Part shown: positions 5,459 to 6,172 of the stretch, one piece after another
Position numbering within the stretch: position 1 is the first letter of the stretch
How the letters are laid out: each line of letters starts with the position of its first letter
From: an uncultured Colwellia sp.
GTDB lineage: Bacteria; Pseudomonadota; Gammaproteobacteria; Enterobacterales; Alteromonadaceae
Direction: 5' to 3'
Length of the DNA stretch: 6,172 bases
Assembly: GCA_913020705.1 (NCBI GenBank)
Contig: CAJWBY010000216.1
Coordinates: 1-6,172 of the forward strand
Made by a program: the position numbers and the translations under genes
The notes under the pieces: model-generated
The model's database searches: none
What the model was told of the DNA's origin: nothing
Seen by the model: the letters and a program-made list of their open reading frames with translations, nothing else

Positions 5459-6172
5459 ATGAAGTCTGTTTTTTATTACATAATATTATTAAGTTTTCCC
5501 TTATTTTCTTTTGGTCAAAACAACTTTTTAAACTCTGCACAAAGTTTAGGAATTGCAGATTGCTACACAACTCAGAAAGGCATTTGGAGTACCACTACAA
5601 ATCCAGCTGGAGGAGCAAACAGTAAAGACATCTCTGTTGGAATAGGTATTAAAAATAATTTTGGACTTAGTGAACTAAATAGCAAAACAGCTGTCGGGTT
5701 AATACCTACAAACTCTGGAGTATTTGGGTTTAGCATTCAGCAATACGGATTTAATCAGTACAACGAAAATAAATTCGGACTATCCTTTGCTAAACAACTT
5801 TCAGAAACTTTTAATTCCGGAATAAAAATTGACTATTACAGTACTCACATTCAGAATCATGAAAATACAGGATTTGTTACTTTTGAAATAGGTGTTCAAA
5901 AAAAATTAAGCAGAAAATTAATTTTGGGAAGTTTTATGCATGATCCATTAAACTTAAGTAAAAATAACAATAACCCATCAGTTATCTCCATTGGATTAGA
6001 ATATAATGTAAATCAGAAAGTCAATTTATACACAGAAACTGAAAGTACTGATTATGATGACCTAAATCTAAAAGTTGGAGTAGAATATCAGATTATTAAT
6101 CATATGTTTCTAAGAACAGGATATAGTAGTGTTTCACAAAAAAATACTTTTGGTTTTTCTTATAATTACAAA
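5459..6172 (+). CDS. PorV/PorQ-like outer membrane protein, Bacteroidota type, 3' truncated
   Basis: From ATG 5459 the frame stays open for 238 codons to the window edge, with no stop codon. The N-terminus is a signal peptide (hydrophobic YYIILLSFPLFSFG, cleaved before Gln20), a pattern common in flavobacteria. Next comes a segment with the layout of the PorV/PorQ family: SAQSLGIADCYTT, then GIWSTTTNPAGGA (about 40-52), then short alternating strands such as SVGIGIKNNFGLSEL and GVFGFSIQQYGFNQYNE. The late part continues as beta-strand hairpins, as expected of an outer membrane barrel. PorV itself is a shuttle of type IX secretion; small relatives like this one have no settled role. There is no clear Shine-Dalgarno sequence, which is normal in Bacteroidota. 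Of 21 glycine codons, 14 are GGA, and both arginines are AGA, unlike the genes upstream. Confidence 0.8.
   Translation, partial: MKSVFYYIILLSFPLFSFGQNNFLNSAQSLGIADCYTTQKGIWSTTTNPAGGANSKDISVGIGIKNNFGLSELNSKTAVGLIPTNSGVFGFSIQQYGFNQYNENKFGLSFAKQLSETFNSGIKIDYYSTHIQNHENTGFVTFEIGVQKKLSRKLILGSFMHDPLNLSKNNNNPSVISIGLEYNVNQKVNLYTETESTDYDDLNLKVGVEYQIINHMFLRTGYSSVSQKNTFGFSYNYK

Noticed and set aside
5401..5625. Forward open frame of 74 codons overlapping the carrier's 3' end and the PorV-like gene.
   Set aside because: It lies in another frame across two better-supported frames, has no ribosome binding site and gives no recognisable protein.

Overview
The window joins two kinds of DNA. Positions 1 to about 5340 look like one moderately AT-rich proteobacterial, probably gammaproteobacterial, chromosome segment. 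This rests on a CCA-encoding tRNA-Arg, Shine-Dalgarno-led genes, a NarL-type two-component pair, a TonB-dependent receptor and a fused SoxYZ-like carrier. From about 5340-5400 to the end, the DNA looks like Bacteroidota, most likely Flavobacteriia. It is more AT-rich, uses mostly GGA for glycine and AGA for arginine, and encodes a secreted PorV/PorQ-like barrel protein with a typical flavobacterial signal peptide. The switch falls inside the 3' end of the SoxYZ reading frame, so a chimeric assembly is the simplest explanation.

Layout: the tail of a tRNA-Arg(CCG) gene (1-71); an intergenic region (72-327); a membrane histidine kinase (328-1263) overlapping by one base a LuxR/NarL-type response regulator (1263-1913); a short regulatory gap with an inverted repeat and a -10-like box; a TonB-dependent outer membrane receptor (2025-4316); a structured 246-base gap with three hairpins, including one textbook intrinsic terminator at 4505-4533; a SoxYZ-like sulfur-carrier-type protein (4563-5441, with a foreign-looking 3' end); and a PorV/PorQ-like gene that runs off the window (5459-6172).

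All five genes are on the + strand. The kinase and regulator are almost certainly translationally coupled. Fused SoxYZ-like carriers of this type are known mainly beside PQQ-dependent alcohol and methanol dehydrogenases. The kinase/regulator, receptor and carrier could therefore be the edge of a quinoprotein oxidation locus: the two-component system would control it, and the receptor would import a cofactor or metal complex such as PQQ or a metal chelate. That link is inference, because no dehydrogenase lies in the window. The genes expected after the carrier are missing because the sequence changes origin there.
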